Numbered from the stretch's first letter, positions 31,974-41,960 are shown. The stretch is DNA of 64,000 bases from Lysinibacillus sp. PLM2 (GCA_023168345.1 AP025689.1:2292001-2356000), one strand, 5' to 3'. The notes: generated by a model from the letters alone, not told the origin. A program made the numbers and translations.

Positions 31974-32564
31974 TCACCCTATTTGTTTACTAACTGAGAT
32001 TAAATTTAAAAATGTTTCCATCATTTTTGTTCCAGCTTTAGTTCCAATTGATTCAGGATGGAATTGCAAACCAAAAACAGGGTAGTTTTTGTGCTGAATA
32101 GCCATAATTTCACCATCATCTGCTGATGTAGCTACAATTTCTAAATCAGCATGTAAAGTTGTTGGTTCGATAATTAGTGAATGGTAACGCATCACCTCTA
32201 ACTCCCCATCCATATCTTTAAATAACCCTTTTTTCTCATATGTTAAAGCCGAAATCTTCCCATGCATAATATTGCGCGCTCGGACGATTTCTCCTCCAAA
32301 TGCTTCACCAATGGATTGATGGCCTAAACAAATCCCTATAATTGGATACTCCTTATATAATTCTTTTACTACATCTACAGTAATTCCTGCCTCACTAGGT
32401 GTTCCTGGTCCGGGTGATAAAACGATTGCTTCGGGATGTTGCTTTCGTATATCATTGATTGTCAATGCATCATTTCGGACAACCATTACATCCTTACCAA
32501 GACTTGAAATTTGTTGATATAAATTATAGGTAAAGGAATCATAATTATCGATTAATAAAATCAT
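31974..32564 (-). CDS. trpG: Anthranilate/aminodeoxychorismate synthase glutaminase
   Basis: 196 aa, amidotransferase class [19 protein letters not shown] at the N-terminus, PIIGICLGHQSIGEAFGG with catalytic Cys, and FGLQFHPESIG with His and Glu. Supplies ammonia to TrpE for anthranilate. It may also serve p-aminobenzoate synthesis, as in B. subtilis PabA/TrpG. Overlaps trpE by four bases (ATGA). Cytoplasmic. Confidence 0.92.
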   Translation of the reverse strand: MILLIDNYDSFTYNLYQQISSLGKDVMVVRNDALTINDIRKQHPEAIVLSPGPGTPSEAGITVDVVKELYKEYPIIGICLGHQSIGEAFGGEIVRARNIMHGKISALTYEKKGLFKDMDGELEVMRYHSLIIEPTTLHADLEIVATSADDGEIMAIQHKNYPVFGLQFHPESIGTKAGTKMMETFLNLISVSKQIG

Positions 32565-33955
32565 CTGTGCACCTCCAAAAGAGCCTTTGCTTTATTTAAA
32601 GTTTCATTATATTCAGATTCAGGTATGGAATCATAGACAATACCTGCCCCCGCTTGAACATATGCTTTATCATTATTTACAATCATTGTTCGTATCGCTA
32701 GTGCTAAGTCCATATTTCCGTGAACAGAAACATAACCAACTGCGCCCGCGTAAACACCACGTTTTTTATCTTCTAATTCATTTATAATTTGCATCGCTCG
32801 AATCTTTGGTGCACCTGATACTGTTCCAGCAGGTAGGCAAGAAGATAATACATCTAAAACATGTACATCATCTTGTAGCTCGCCAATTACTTCAGATACG
32901 ATATGCATGACATATTTATAACGTTCTATTACCATATATTTGCTAACTTTTACAGTACCGATTTTACTTACACGGCCAATATCGTTTCTACCTAAGTCAA
33001 CTAGCATTCGATGTTCGGCAATTTCCTTTTCATCTTTCAAAAGCTGTTGTTCAAGTTCTAAATCCTCACTTACTGTTTTACCACGTGGTTTTGTCCCTGC
33101 GATTGGATTTGTTGTAACAACTCCATTATGAACTTTTACAAGGCTTTCAGGGGAGGTGCCTATAATTGTATAATTATCAAATTCTAAATAAAACATATAT
33201 GGCGAAGGATTTGATGTACGTAATTTTCGATATAACGAAAAAGGATTGCCACTAAATTGTGCGGAAAAACGTTGTGATAATACAACTTGGAAAATATCTC
33301 CTCGAGCAATATGCTCTTTCGCTTTCTGAACCATAGAAATGAACTTTTCTTTATTTATAGTAGGTTCAAAGTGTATTGAAATGTCCTCATCTTCAACAAA
33401 TGTTAAACCTTGTTTAATTTGTTCAATTAGTTGATTTATACTTGCAATCATTGATTCTTCTGATAGGGATTCTTGAAATAAATCGATTGCAGCAATCGAA
33501 ACCTTTTGTAAAAAATGATCAAACACAACAAATGTATTATAAAAATATACGTGTACATCCGGCATGTTTAAATCATCCTGTAGAACTTCTCCAATCTTCT
33601 CGTTATAAAAAGCTGTATCATATCCAAAGTAACCAATGGCTCCACCAAAAAAAGAAAAAGGTAATTGGATTTTTTGAATAGGGAGCATTTCACGTAATTT
33701 TTGAAGTACTGATCCAGATTCTTTTATAAGCTCATCATCACCATATCGATAGTAATACGTCTCATTGTCACCTTTCAATTCAGCTACTGGGTTGACTGCA
33801 ATAAAGGAATAACGTCCACTTTCATCGTGCTTTGCTGAAGACTCAAATAAGATTTTATTCTTCCCTTTTAAACTAGCAAAAACTGAAATTGGTGTCATCA
33901 TATCGCCTTGAACCTCACGAATGATGTACGGTTTTACTTCTACTGACATTCTCAT
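32561..33955 (-). CDS. trpE: Anthranilate synthase component I
   Basis: 464 aa. Chorismate-utilising enzyme. Motifs: N-terminal [18 protein letters not shown] (LLES-like tryptophan-feedback site), [22 protein letters not shown] (Ala typical of TrpE rather than the Lys of PabB), [14 protein letters not shown] and [18 protein letters not shown]. The first enzyme of the Trp pathway. The leader has a T-box, so Trp starvation switches it on. The start could also be the ATG six bases downstream, where AGGAG lies 10 nt upstream. Confidence 0.93.
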   Translation of the reverse strand: MRMSVEVKPYIIREVQGDMMTPISVFASLKGKNKILFESSAKHDESGRYSFIAVNPVAELKGDNETYYYRYGDDELIKESGSVLQKLREMLPIQKIQLPFSFFGGAIGYFGYDTAFYNEKIGEVLQDDLNMPDVHVYFYNTFVVFDHFLQKVSIAAIDLFQESLSEESMIASINQLIEQIKQGLTFVEDEDISIHFEPTINKEKFISMVQKAKEHIARGDIFQVVLSQRFSAQFSGNPFSLYRKLRTSNPSPYMFYLEFDNYTIIGTSPESLVKVHNGVVTTNPIAGTKPRGKTVSEDLELEQQLLKDEKEIAEHRMLVDLGRNDIGRVSKIGTVKVSKYMVIERYKYVMHIVSEVIGELQDDVHVLDVLSSCLPAGTVSGAPKIRAMQIINELEDKKRGVYAGAVGYVSVHGNMDLALAIRTMIVNNDKAYVQAGAGIVYDSIPESEYNETLNKAKALLEVHR

Positions 33956-33989
33956 CTCTCTCCTCTCAGGCTAAGCTAAACTCATTTGC

Positions 33990-34235
33990 ACAAATAAAAA
34001 AGGCCTTTTTCATCACAAAGGACGAAAAAAGCCGTGGTGCCACCTTCATTGACCAGATTAAATGGTTAATCTAGTCCACTCTAACTGTTATAACGCAACA
34101 AATACGCTAGAATCTACTGTATTTTTCGAAACTAGAAGCTAGAAAGCCCATTCATATTACGTCATGCACTAGCTCCCACCTACCGCTAGCTCTCTTTGGC
34201 AATCAATAATACTACTCTTTTTCATCATCGCTTTG
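33990..34235 (-). promoter_or_regulatory. T-box riboswitch (tryptophan) upstream of trpE
   Basis: On the minus strand: stem I with AGAGAGCTAGCGGTAGGTGG and then GAATGGGC, where TGG (34148-34150) fits a Trp specifier. The T-box sequence AAGGTGGCACCACGG lies at about 34032-34047. A terminator follows (GGCTTTTTTCGTCC / GATGAAAAAGGCC, then TTTTTTATTT; 33994-34033). Uncharged tRNA-Trp would form the antiterminator. Confidence 0.88.
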
Positions 34236-34252
34236 TTATTTTGTTAGAACTA

Positions 34253-34281
34253 ATTTTAACCCATATAGTTTTACTATTCAA
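34253..34281 (-). promoter_or_regulatory. SigA-type promoter of trpE leader
   Basis: Minus strand: TTGAAT (34276-34281), 17-bp spacer, TAAAAT (34253-34258), just upstream of the T-box. Good match to SigA spacing. Confidence 0.68.
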
Positions 34282-34383
34282 ATAAATTTGAAAAAATACA
34301 GAAAAAAATGCTCTTTTAAGATTTGAATCGTTATTTTGTTTTCAACAGTTACTAAAATTTTAACCTCATAAAGACTTAAAGAC

Positions 34384-34425
34384 AAAAACGACTCAAAAAG
34401 ATATAAAACCTCTTGAGTCGTTTTC
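34384..34425. terminator. Terminator after luxS
   Basis: Stem AAAACGACTCAA / TTGAGTCGTTTT (12 bp) with T-run on both strands, 16 bp beyond the luxS stop. Confidence 0.82.
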
Positions 34426-34441
34426 GGATATTTGGTTTAAA

Positions 34442-34912
34442 CTATTCAGCAAATACAATGTGCCACGTATCACGTTTTTCTAAAAATTCTTTTGCTAGAG
34501 CTTGTGCCCCTTCTAAACTATGACTTGCAGCCCAACCACATTGAACTTCATTACAAGCTGGTACTGAAGTTGCGTCTAATACGTCGTTCAATGTTTTTTC
34601 AAGAATATCTAATACATCTTCATAATCATTATGATTAATAAATGATAAATAAAAGCCTGTTTGACAGCCCATCGGCGATAAATCAATGACTTTTGTTGAA
34701 TGATTACGAATACGATCAGCCATCAGATGCTCAAGAGAGTGAAGAGCAGGCATTTCCATGTGTGCTTTGTTTGGTTGTTTAAAACGAACATCATATTTCG
34801 TTACAACATCACCTTTTTCTCCCTCTTTCACTCCAGCAAGTCGTACATATGGTGCCACTACTTTTGTATGGTCTAAATCGAAGCTTTCAACATTTGTTTT
34901 TTCTTTTGTCAT
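34442..34912 (-). CDS. luxS: S-ribosylhomocysteine lyase
   Basis: 156 aa. Cleaves S-ribosylhomocysteine to homocysteine and DPD, the precursor of autoinducer-2. The Fe/Zn ligands are H58 and H62 (LHSLEH) and C125 (QCGWAAS); catalytic C83 is in MGCQTG. Complete. It follows the ABC ATPase by 13 bp in the same direction, so methyl-cycle salvage and amino-acid import may be co-expressed. Confidence 0.95.
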   Translation of the reverse strand: MTKEKTNVESFDLDHTKVVAPYVRLAGVKEGEKGDVVTKYDVRFKQPNKAHMEMPALHSLEHLMADRIRNHSTKVIDLSPMGCQTGFYLSFINHNDYEDVLDILEKTLNDVLDATSVPACNEVQCGWAASHSLEGAQALAKEFLEKRDTWHIVFAE

Positions 34913-34924
34913 TATAAATTCCTC

Positions 34925-35674
34925 CTAAATAAATTGCATTGATTGAATGAATGATATGATACGATCATTCTCTGTATTATTAAAGAAATCCTCTGTACTT
35001 CCATCGAAAATAATTTCGCCATTTTCGAGGAATAAAATTCGATCTGCAGCAACACGAGCAAAGTTCAAATTATGAGTTACAAGAATCATAGATTTTTGTT
35101 CTTCTGCTAAGGCCTTTAATACTTTTAATACTTCTCCCTCTAACTCTGGATCAAGTGCGCTAGTTGGCTCATCAAATAATAAAAACTTCGGCTCCATTGC
35201 AAGGGCACGGGCAATAGCTACACGCTGCTGTTGACCGCCAGATAATTGAGACGGATAACTATCTTTTTTGTGTAATAGCCCTACCTTTTCTAGTAACTGC
35301 TCCCCAGTATGGATCATGCTTGATTTATCTTTTTTCAACACTGTTATCGGTCCTTCAATAACATTTTCAAGAACAGTCATATGTGGAAACAGATTAAAGG
35401 ATTGAAACACCATTGCCGTATTTTGGCGAATGTCTAATTTATCCTTTTGAGTTAGTTTACCTGCGAAATCTACTTTCAAAGAATCTATTTCTAGAGTACC
35501 CGATTGAGGGATTTCCAGCAAATTAATACATCTTAAAAGAGTTGATTTCCCTGAACCAGAAGGGCCAAGAATGACAGTTGTCTCACCTTTGTTAAATTGT
35601 ACATTAATATTTTTTAGCACATGATGATTTTTAAACGACTTATTCATCTCTTTAAACGTAACGATGATGTCCAC
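34925..35674 (-). CDS. Amino-acid ABC transporter ATP-binding protein
   Basis: 249 aa. Walker A LGPSGSGKSTLLR, Q-loop AMVFQSFNLFPHMT, signature [14 protein letters not shown], Walker [12 protein letters not shown] and H-loop ILVTHNLNF. GlnQ/TcyC-type, polar amino acids. Together with the permease and the binding protein further upstream it forms one importer. Substrate is inferred as cystine or similar, because of the luxS neighbour. Confidence 0.88.
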   Translation of the reverse strand: MDIIVTFKEMNKSFKNHHVLKNINVQFNKGETTVILGPSGSGKSTLLRCINLLEIPQSGTLEIDSLKVDFAGKLTQKDKLDIRQNTAMVFQSFNLFPHMTVLENVIEGPITVLKKDKSSMIHTGEQLLEKVGLLHKKDSYPSQLSGGQQQRVAIARALAMEPKFLLFDEPTSALDPELEGEVLKVLKALAEEQKSMILVTHNLNFARVAADRILFLENGEIIFDGSTEDFFNNTENDRIISFIQSMQFI

Positions 35675-35680
35675 CCCTCT

Positions 35681-36340
35681 TTATATATACTTAGAAGCAT
35701 ATTTTTCTAGTTTACCTTGAATGATCGTTAAAATCGATACGAAAATTAAGTAAAGAATAGCAACAAGTGAATAAATTGCTAAAGGTTCGTATGTAAATGC
35801 CACAATTTGTTGACCTATCATAAACATCTCTGCAATAGTGATACTTGCTGCGAGTGACGTTCCCTTTACAAGGTCGATAAAATCATTTGTAACGGGGGGT
35901 AACGAAATTCGGATAGTTTGTGGAGCGATTACCCTCCTTAATAGTTGCCAATAGGTCATCCCTAATGATTCCGCCGCTTCCCACTGACCTTTTGGGATCG
36001 ATAAGATAGAGGCGCGAATGGATTCCGAAGCATAGGCTCCTGTATTTAATGAGAATGTTATGATAGCTGCAACCCAAGGATCTAAAGTGATACCCGCCTT
36101 TGGTAATCCATAAAAAACGAGGAATAATTGCACAAGTAAAGGTGTCCCTCTAAATATCCATACATATGTACTGAAAATAAATTTTAAAATTTTAAAGTTA
36201 GATAGTTTTACAAGTGCTGTAATAACAGCGATCACTAAAGCAATTGCAAAAGAAATTAGTGACAATGGAATTGTTACAGCTAGACCAGCCTTTAAAAGTG
36301 GCCATATTGAATTTAATACAATTTCAAGCTCTCTACTCAT
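35681..36340 (-). CDS. Amino-acid ABC transporter permease
   Basis: 219 aa with about five membrane helices and the HisM/GlnP EAA loop EAAESLGMTYWQLLRRVIAPQTIRISLP. Matches polar amino-acid permeases of the TcyB type. Located 6 bp ahead of the ATPase gene. The binding-protein gene lies upstream but is separated by a terminator. Confidence 0.87.
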   Translation of the reverse strand: MSRELEIVLNSIWPLLKAGLAVTIPLSLISFAIALVIAVITALVKLSNFKILKFIFSTYVWIFRGTPLLVQLFLVFYGLPKAGITLDPWVAAIITFSLNTGAYASESIRASILSIPKGQWEAAESLGMTYWQLLRRVIAPQTIRISLPPVTNDFIDLVKGTSLAASITIAEMFMIGQQIVAFTYEPLAIYSLVAILYLIFVSILTIIQGKLEKYASKYI

Positions 36341-36561
36341 CTCCTACCGTCCTTTCTAATTAAATACTTTTATGGCATTGTAAAAGCCTAAATTTTTCAC
36401 TTATTGACATAAGTCAATTCCAATTCGAATTTCCATGACTCGTCTAGAGTCTTTATCTTTGTTCAATAGGCGTTCAATGAACACACACTAAAAGCAGAGA
36501 AAATCTCTCTATATTTAACATACTTACTTGAAGTTTTTATATAAAACACCTGTTTAACAAA

Positions 36562-36596
36562 GATAAAAATCAATCGGCTAATTATGCCGATTGATT
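36562..36596 (-). terminator. Terminator after the binding-protein gene
   Basis: Minus-strand stem AATCAATCGGC / GCCGATTGATT (11 bp) with loop ATAATTA, then TTTTATC. A leaky one would lower permease and ATPase expression relative to the binding protein. Confidence 0.85.
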
Positions 36597-36605
36597 CGGT
36601 AATCC

Positions 36606-37412
36606 TTATTGGTACATTACATTGTCACCGAAGTATTTTTCTGATATTGCGGCAAATGTACCATCTTCAAGGCGTTTTTTGATAATTGCATTTAACGCTT
36701 CACGGAATTCTTCATTACCTTGATTTAAAATTAATGCGATTTCTGAAGAGCTTGTCTTGCCTTCAACTAACTTGATTGGTGCATCTGGTTGTTCTTTCAA
36801 ATATGTTAAGAAAGTAACACGATCGTGAATTGTTCCATCAGCACGTTTTTGTAATACTAATTCGATAGAATTTGTTAAATTTTCAGTAGGAACAATTTCA
36901 GCTCCTAGGTCACGAGCATCTTGTGCGAAGTTACTTGTTACCGTTTGGGCAGCTTTTTTCCCTGCAAAGTCTTCTAAACTATTAATATCAGAATCAGCAT
37001 GAACTGCTAGTGTTGCAACAGATTCCATATATGGAATTGTGAAATCATATTTTTCTTTACGCTCATCTGTAATCGAAATATTATTAATAACAAAATCATA
37101 TTTATCAGTATCGAGACCTGCGATTAAAGAATCCCATTTTGTTTCAACATATTTAGCTTCCACACCAATATCTTCGGCAATTTGAGCTGCAATTTCATAT
37201 TCAAATCCTGTTAAAGTGCCTGTTTCGTCATGATAACTAAATGGAGGGAAAGTCCCTTCTAGTCCAATTGTTATAACACCTGATTCTTTAATTTGTTCTA
37301 ATTTGTTTGTACTTCCTGCTCCATCAGTTGTATTAGTAGCTTCATCACTACCGCATGCCGCTAAAGCTCCAACAACAATTACTAGTAGCAATGCTGATAA
37401 CCATTTTTTCAA
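36606..37412 (-). CDS. Amino-acid-binding lipoprotein of ABC transporter
   Basis: 268 aa. Signal peptide with lipobox LAACGS (Cys20). Family-3 solute binding: GVITIGLEGTFPPFSYHDETGTLTGFEYEIA and YDFVINNISITDERKEKYDFT. Binds polar amino acids, and the group around TcyA/FliY binds cystine. The start is TTG 37410-37412, with GGAGG 9 nt upstream. A promoter lies at 37459-37487. Confidence 0.9.
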   Translation of the reverse strand: MKKWLSALLLVIVVGALAACGSDEATNTTDGAGSTNKLEQIKESGVITIGLEGTFPPFSYHDETGTLTGFEYEIAAQIAEDIGVEAKYVETKWDSLIAGLDTDKYDFVINNISITDERKEKYDFTIPYMESVATLAVHADSDINSLEDFAGKKAAQTVTSNFAQDARDLGAEIVPTENLTNSIELVLQKRADGTIHDRVTFLTYLKEQPDAPIKLVEGKTSSSEIALILNQGNEEFREALNAIIKKRLEDGTFAAISEKYFGDNVMYQ

Positions 37413-37731
37413 AATAAATTGCCTCCTTATGTAAAAACCAAGTTTTCCGATATGGTTTATATTATTACAATTAATGAAAAATTTCAACATATTAATTTAA
37501 AAAATCATAACAAATGAAATATTTTATATATTCAATTAATAAAAAAATAAATAGTTCTCCCTCATAACAATTCCAAAGATGAGTAAAATTTATCTGAATT
37601 CGCTTTCATTTGGTTTTAGTAATGATAAGTATTTTAGTTGTTTCATATCCTTTTATGTAACCACGTTGCAAATGTTTAAGGTAACCTATTGTGTACAATC
37701 TACTTTAAAAGTTACTAGGAGGAAGTACATA
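37413..37731. promoter_or_regulatory. Divergent control region
   Basis: 319 bp with no convincing gene. A SigA-type promoter for the binding protein is clear on the minus strand: TTGAAA (37482-37487), 17 bp, TAATAT (37459-37464). The plus side serves the TerC-type gene; no Mn riboswitch (yybP-ykoY) could be found. Confidence 0.6.
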
Positions 37732-38415
37732 TTGGAAATCATTACACCGGAATTTTTTTCCGCTTTAATGTCCATCATTCTGATCAACTTAGTTCTTGCT
37801 GGTGATAATGCGTTATTGATTGGTTTAGCTGCAAAAAATCTACCGAAGAAACAGCAGAAGCAAGCAATTTTTTTAGGAACAATTGGGGCCATAGTCGTTC
37901 GTCTTATATTAACAATTGTTGCTGTGAAATTACTCGAGATTGATGGCCTTCTATTAATTGGTGGTGTGTTATTAGTGTACATCTCCTTCAAATTACTTAC
38001 TAGTAATAACGAGCCCGAAATCCATTCAAAAAAGAACACACTATTTAGTGCTTTATCAACAATTATAATTGCTGATGTATTAATGGGAGTTGATAATGTC
38101 ATTGCGGTTGCTGGTGCGGCAAATGGAGATATATTATTAATTACTCTTGGCTTAATTATTTCCATTCCGATTGTTGTTTGGGGTAGCACTCTTGTAATAA
38201 AACTAATTGAAAAGTTTCCGATTATCATTTTGATTGGTTCAGGCGTTTTAACATTGACCGCAGCTGAAATGATAGCAAAGGATGCCTATGTAAAGCCATT
38301 TTTTGATAATCCTTCAGAAATCCTCCGTTTCGAAATTATTTTAGTTATCGTTGTGACATACATTGGATTAATGGTAAGAATACTAAAGGGTAATGAAAGT
38401 AAAGAAGCATATTAA
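37732..38415 (+). CDS. TerC-family membrane protein (YjbE type)
   Basis: 227 aa, about seven helices. Motifs: NLVLAGDNALLIGLAAKNLPKKQQKQA in helix 1-2, DVLMGVDNVIAVAGAA in the repeat half. The two acidic AGDN/GVDN loops are the hallmark of TerC proteins; YjbE-like ones export manganese to load secreted enzymes. The start is TTG 37732 with AGGAGGAAG upstream; any longer frame lacks a good site. Confidence 0.85.
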   Translation: MEIITPEFFSALMSIILINLVLAGDNALLIGLAAKNLPKKQQKQAIFLGTIGAIVVRLILTIVAVKLLEIDGLLLIGGVLLVYISFKLLTSNNEPEIHSKKNTLFSALSTIIIADVLMGVDNVIAVAGAANGDILLITLGLIISIPIVVWGSTLVIKLIEKFPIIILIGSGVLTLTAAEMIAKDAYVKPFFDNPSEILRFEIILVIVVTYIGLMVRILKGNESKEAY

Positions 38416-38429
38416 TAACAAAAAAAATT

Positions 38430-38468
38430 AAAAAGCATTTGGAATAAAATATATTCCAAATGCTTTTT
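38430..38468. terminator. Bidirectional terminator
   Basis: 17-bp perfect stem AAAAAGCATTTGGAATA / TATTCCAAATGCTTTTT with loop AAATA. It serves the TerC-type gene and convergent phoU. Confidence 0.92.
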
Positions 38469-38491
38469 ATTTGGTAGTAGCCTAGTTTCAG

Positions 38492-39151
38492 TTAATTATT
38501 TAAATCGTACCGTTGACCTTTTTTTAAGTAAAGTAGGTATTCTGCAATGTTTGTAGCGTGGTCAGCGCATCTTTCAATATAACGGCAGACGAATGATAGA
38601 TAGGTGATTTGAGCAATACTTTCCTGTTTTACACTTGAAAGTCTCATCAAATGCTTAATCATATTACCGTACATTTCATCAACTTGATCATCAAGCTCTG
38701 CTACTTCTTTAGCTTTTGCTGTATTTTCTTCAACAAAAGCTTCAACAATTTGTCTAAGCATTTGAGATGCTTTTAAGCACATATCCTCAATCAATTCCAC
38801 AGAAGTAATGAACGGTTCTTTTGCAATGCGAATCGTTTCTTTTGCAATATTAACTGCATAATCACCAACACGTTCCATATCAGCTGCAGCTTTTAGTAGG
38901 ACAATTAAACGACGTAAATCTGTAGCAACAGGTTGTTGTCTAGTCATTAATAAAATAACACGATCATTAATAGCTTCCTCAAATCGATTGATTTCAACGT
39001 CTCTTTGAACAATTTCTTGTGCCACTTCAATATCCTTATTTATTAATGCTTTGAAGGATGTTTCAAGTCGCTCGATACTTTGATCACAAAGCTTTAGAAA
39101 TTCTTTTTGAACAGCGTCCAATTCATGTTCATAACGCTCACGAACACCCAT
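38492..39151 (-). CDS. phoU: Phosphate regulator PhoU
   Basis: 219 aa, two PhoU three-helix repeats with EERDVEINRFEEAINDRVILLM-type and ELDDQVDEMYGNMIKHLM-type acidic helices. It negatively regulates Pho signalling and the Pst transporter. Last gene of the pst operon, 20 bp after pstB. Start ATG with AAGGAG upstream. Confidence 0.93.
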   Translation of the reverse strand: MGVRERYEHELDAVQKEFLKLCDQSIERLETSFKALINKDIEVAQEIVQRDVEINRFEEAINDRVILLMTRQQPVATDLRRLIVLLKAAADMERVGDYAVNIAKETIRIAKEPFITSVELIEDMCLKASQMLRQIVEAFVEENTAKAKEVAELDDQVDEMYGNMIKHLMRLSSVKQESIAQITYLSFVCRYIERCADHATNIAEYLLYLKKGQRYDLNN

Positions 39152-39171
39152 ACACTACACTCCTTCTTTAA

Positions 39172-40032
39172 TCAACCGAAGCGACCAGAAATATAATCTT
39201 CTGTACGTTGGTCTGTAGGCGTAGAGAAAATCTTATCCGTATTATCAAATTCGATTACTTCACCATTTAAGAAAAATGCAGTTTTATCTGAAATGCGGGC
39301 AGCTTGTTGCATGTTATGTGTAACAATAATGATTGAATAATTGTCTTTTAATTCTTGCACCAATTCCTCCACTTTTAAAGTAGAAATAGGGTCTAATGCC
39401 GATGTTGGTTCATCCATTAAAATTACATCAGGCTCAATTGCAAGACAACGTGCGATACAAATACGTTGTTGCTGTCCACCAGATAATCCATAAGCATTTT
39501 GGTTTAAACGATCTTTCACTTCGTCCCAGATTGCCGCTCCTCTTAATGATTTCTCTACGATCTCATCAAGAACTTTCTTGTTTTTAATACCGTGAATTCG
39601 TGGACCATACGCAATATTATCATAAATTGATTTTGGGAATGGATTTGGCTTTTGGAATACCATTCCTACTTTTGTTCTTAACTCTTCTACTTCATAGTTT
39701 GCTTCGAAGATATTACGTCCACGATAATTAATTTCACCAGTAGTTTTAACTATTGGAACTAATTCTACCATACGATTTAAAGCTTTAATATAAGTAGATT
39801 TACCACAACCTGATGGACCAATAATAGCGGTAACATCATTTTCTTTAATACTTAAATTAATATCCTTTAGCGCATGATGTTCGCCATACCAAAGATCGAA
39901 GTTATTTGTTTCAAAAACTGTATTTTTATTTGCTACTGCAATTGTCTCTTCGCTTGCACTCTGAGATTGTAAAGTAGATTGTATATTAATTTTTATATTA
40001 TTTTCATTCGTAATCATGTTAGACTGTACCAC
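39172..40032 (-). CDS. pstB: Phosphate ABC transporter ATP-binding protein
   Basis: 286 aa. Walker [19 protein letters not shown]-loop [13 protein letters not shown], signature [13 protein letters not shown], Walker [13 protein letters not shown] and THNMQQA. The NRM after Walker A is PstB-specific. A 35-residue polar N-extension ([16 protein letters not shown]) precedes the domain. The start is GTG after AAGGATG. Single copy in this locus. Confidence 0.95.
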   Translation of the reverse strand: MVQSNMITNENNIKINIQSTLQSQSASEETIAVANKNTVFETNNFDLWYGEHHALKDINLSIKENDVTAIIGPSGCGKSTYIKALNRMVELVPIVKTTGEINYRGRNIFEANYEVEELRTKVGMVFQKPNPFPKSIYDNIAYGPRIHGIKNKKVLDEIVEKSLRGAAIWDEVKDRLNQNAYGLSGGQQQRICIARCLAIEPDVILMDEPTSALDPISTLKVEELVQELKDNYSIIIVTHNMQQAARISDKTAFFLNGEVIEFDNTDKIFSTPTDQRTEDYISGRFG

Positions 40033-40044
40033 TTTTACACATCC

Positions 40045-40923
40045 TTAATATCGTTTTTGGAACTTATTACGAATAAAGATCGCAACAGAGTTCATAATCA
40101 CAAGTAGAATCATCAACACAATAATACCAGCTGATGCAACATATAGGAATTCTTCTTGAGGTCGTTTAGCCCATTCATAAATCTGCATCGGTAATGCAGT
40201 AAATGTACTTAATAAACTATCTGGTAAGAATTGTAATATAACTGGAATACCTAATACTACAAGTGGTGCTGTTTCACCAATTGCTCTTGATAAGGCTAAA
40301 ATACTTCCTGTTAAAATTCCAGGAATAGCTGATGGTAACACAACTCGTGTTATCGTTTGCCATTTTGTTGCACCCATGCCATAAGATGCTTCACGTTGAT
40401 CATTGGGGACTGCACGAATTGCTTCCTGCGCAGCAACGATAATAACAGGTAATATTAATAAACTCATCGTTAAACCTGCAGCTAAAATACTTGTTCCTAG
40501 TGCTAATGCACGAGCGAAAATTGTTAATCCAAGTAAACCGAATACAATTGAAGGAACACCTGCTAAGTTAGATATGTTCATTTGGATAAAATCTGTAAAT
40601 TTTTTTTTCTTCGCATATTCTTCTAAATAAATTGCTGTAGCAACACCTAAAATAATTGAAACAGGTGCCACGACGGCCATCATATAAAGAGATCCGACTA
40701 GCGCAGGTAAAATACCTGCTCTATCTGCAAAACGAGAAGCAAAGCTAGTGATGAAATCCCAATCTAAGTAACCAATACCTTGAGAAACGATACGATATAA
40801 TAATATAACTAAACATAATAAAGCAAATAATGTTGCTAGTAAGAATACAGTTTTCCATCCATTATTTTTTCTTAAACGTGATTTCATACGCTTCATCACA
40901 ATAGTATCATCAATGTATCTCAT
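40045..40923 (-). CDS. pstA: Phosphate ABC transporter permease PstA
   Basis: 292 aa. About six membrane helices and the EAA loop REASYGMGATKWQTITRVVLPSAIPGIL. N-terminal basic extension (MKRMKSRLRKNNG). ATG 40921-40923 was chosen since GAGG lies nine bases upstream. Two bases after pstC, so they are coupled. Confidence 0.94.
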   Translation of the reverse strand: MRYIDDTIVMKRMKSRLRKNNGWKTVFLLATLFALLCLVILLYRIVSQGIGYLDWDFITSFASRFADRAGILPALVGSLYMMAVVAPVSIILGVATAIYLEEYAKKKKFTDFIQMNISNLAGVPSIVFGLLGLTIFARALALGTSILAAGLTMSLLILPVIIVAAQEAIRAVPNDQREASYGMGATKWQTITRVVLPSAIPGILTGSILALSRAIGETAPLVVLGIPVILQFLPDSLLSTFTALPMQIYEWAKRPQEEFLYVASAGIIVLMILLVIMNSVAIFIRNKFQKRY

Positions 40924-40924
40924 A

Positions 40925-41872
40925 TTAATATTCCTCTCTGAAGCGTTTTGAAATATAATGTGCAAGTAAATTCATGATTAACGTAAAGATAAATAATGTA
41001 AATCCTACTGCATAAATTGAGTAGTAAATTGTTGTACCATATCCTGCATCACCAGAAGATACTTGAACAATATACGCTGTCATCGTTTGAATAGATTCAG
41101 TAACGTTAAAATCAAATGTCGGTTTTGCTCCACCTGCTAATGAAACAATCATCGTTTCACCAAGTGCACGTGATATGGCTAATACAATAGAAGCAATAAT
41201 ACCTGAAAGTGCTGCAGGAAGAACGACCTTTATTGCTACCTCAAATTTCGTTGCACCTAGAGCTAGTGCACCTTCACGAATTGAATTTGGAACGGAACTC
41301 ATCGCATCCTCCGATAATGATGCAATCATAGGAATAATCATAATTCCCACCACAATACCTGGACTAAGCGCATTGAATATTTTCAGCGACGGTATCAATT
41401 GTTGTAATATTGGTGTGACAAATGTTAAAGCAAAGAAACCATAAACAATTGTTGGAACGCCGGCTAAAACTTCTAATATCGGTTTAATTGTGCGTCGAGC
41501 TTTATCAGATGCATACTCACTCAAATAGATTGCAGCTGCTAAACCAATTGGAACAGCAACTAGTATTGCAATCAGTGTAACTTTAATAGTTCCTGCTATT
41601 AAAGCTAAAATGCCGTATTGAGGATTATTTCCTGAGAATGGTAACCATTCAGTGCCAAATAAATAATCTGTAATTGATACTCTCTGAAAAAATTCAAAGG
41701 TCTCGAAAATTAATGTGAAAACAATTCCTAAAGTTGTTAAAACTGAAATGAATGCCGCTATAAATAATAGTATTGGCATTAATTTTTCTATGAACTTTTT
41801 CCCTTTTCGATTACGAGACATCGCGATCATATCTTGTAGCGATTGACCGTTCCTGAAGCCTTGCGAAGCCAT
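40925..41872 (-). CDS. pstC: Phosphate ABC transporter permease PstC
   Basis: 315 aa. Six membrane helices; EAA loop REGALALGATKFEVAIKVVLPAALSGI; SRALGETMIVSLAGGA typical of PstC. ATG 41870-41872 was chosen, as GGGAG lies eight bases upstream. It is separated from pstS by a stable stem-loop. Confidence 0.94.
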   Translation of the reverse strand: MASQGFRNGQSLQDMIAMSRNRKGKKFIEKLMPILLFIAAFISVLTTLGIVFTLIFETFEFFQRVSITDYLFGTEWLPFSGNNPQYGILALIAGTIKVTLIAILVAVPIGLAAAIYLSEYASDKARRTIKPILEVLAGVPTIVYGFFALTFVTPILQQLIPSLKIFNALSPGIVVGIMIIPMIASLSEDAMSSVPNSIREGALALGATKFEVAIKVVLPAALSGIIASIVLAISRALGETMIVSLAGGAKPTFDFNVTESIQTMTAYIVQVSSGDAGYGTTIYYSIYAVGFTLFIFTLIMNLLAHYISKRFREEY

Positions 41873-41901
41873 ACAAAATACTCCCTTCCTATACACGTGA
41901 G

Positions 41902-41936
41902 AAGATGTGCGGGCGCTAGATTTACCCACACATCTT
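41902..41936 (-). other. Intercistronic stem-loop between pstS and pstC
   Basis: Minus-strand stem AAGATGTGTGGG / CCCGCACATCTT (12 bp, one G-U) with 11-base loop. No T-run follows, so it is more likely an RNA-stabilising hairpin at the 3' end of pstS than a terminator. Confidence 0.7.
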
Positions 41937-41960
41937 ATAAAATCTAGTTATAAAATTGAA

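Noticed and set aside
37413-37731. yybP-ykoY Mn riboswitch ahead of TerC-type gene
   Set aside because: The conserved core was not seen in the 319-bp gap.
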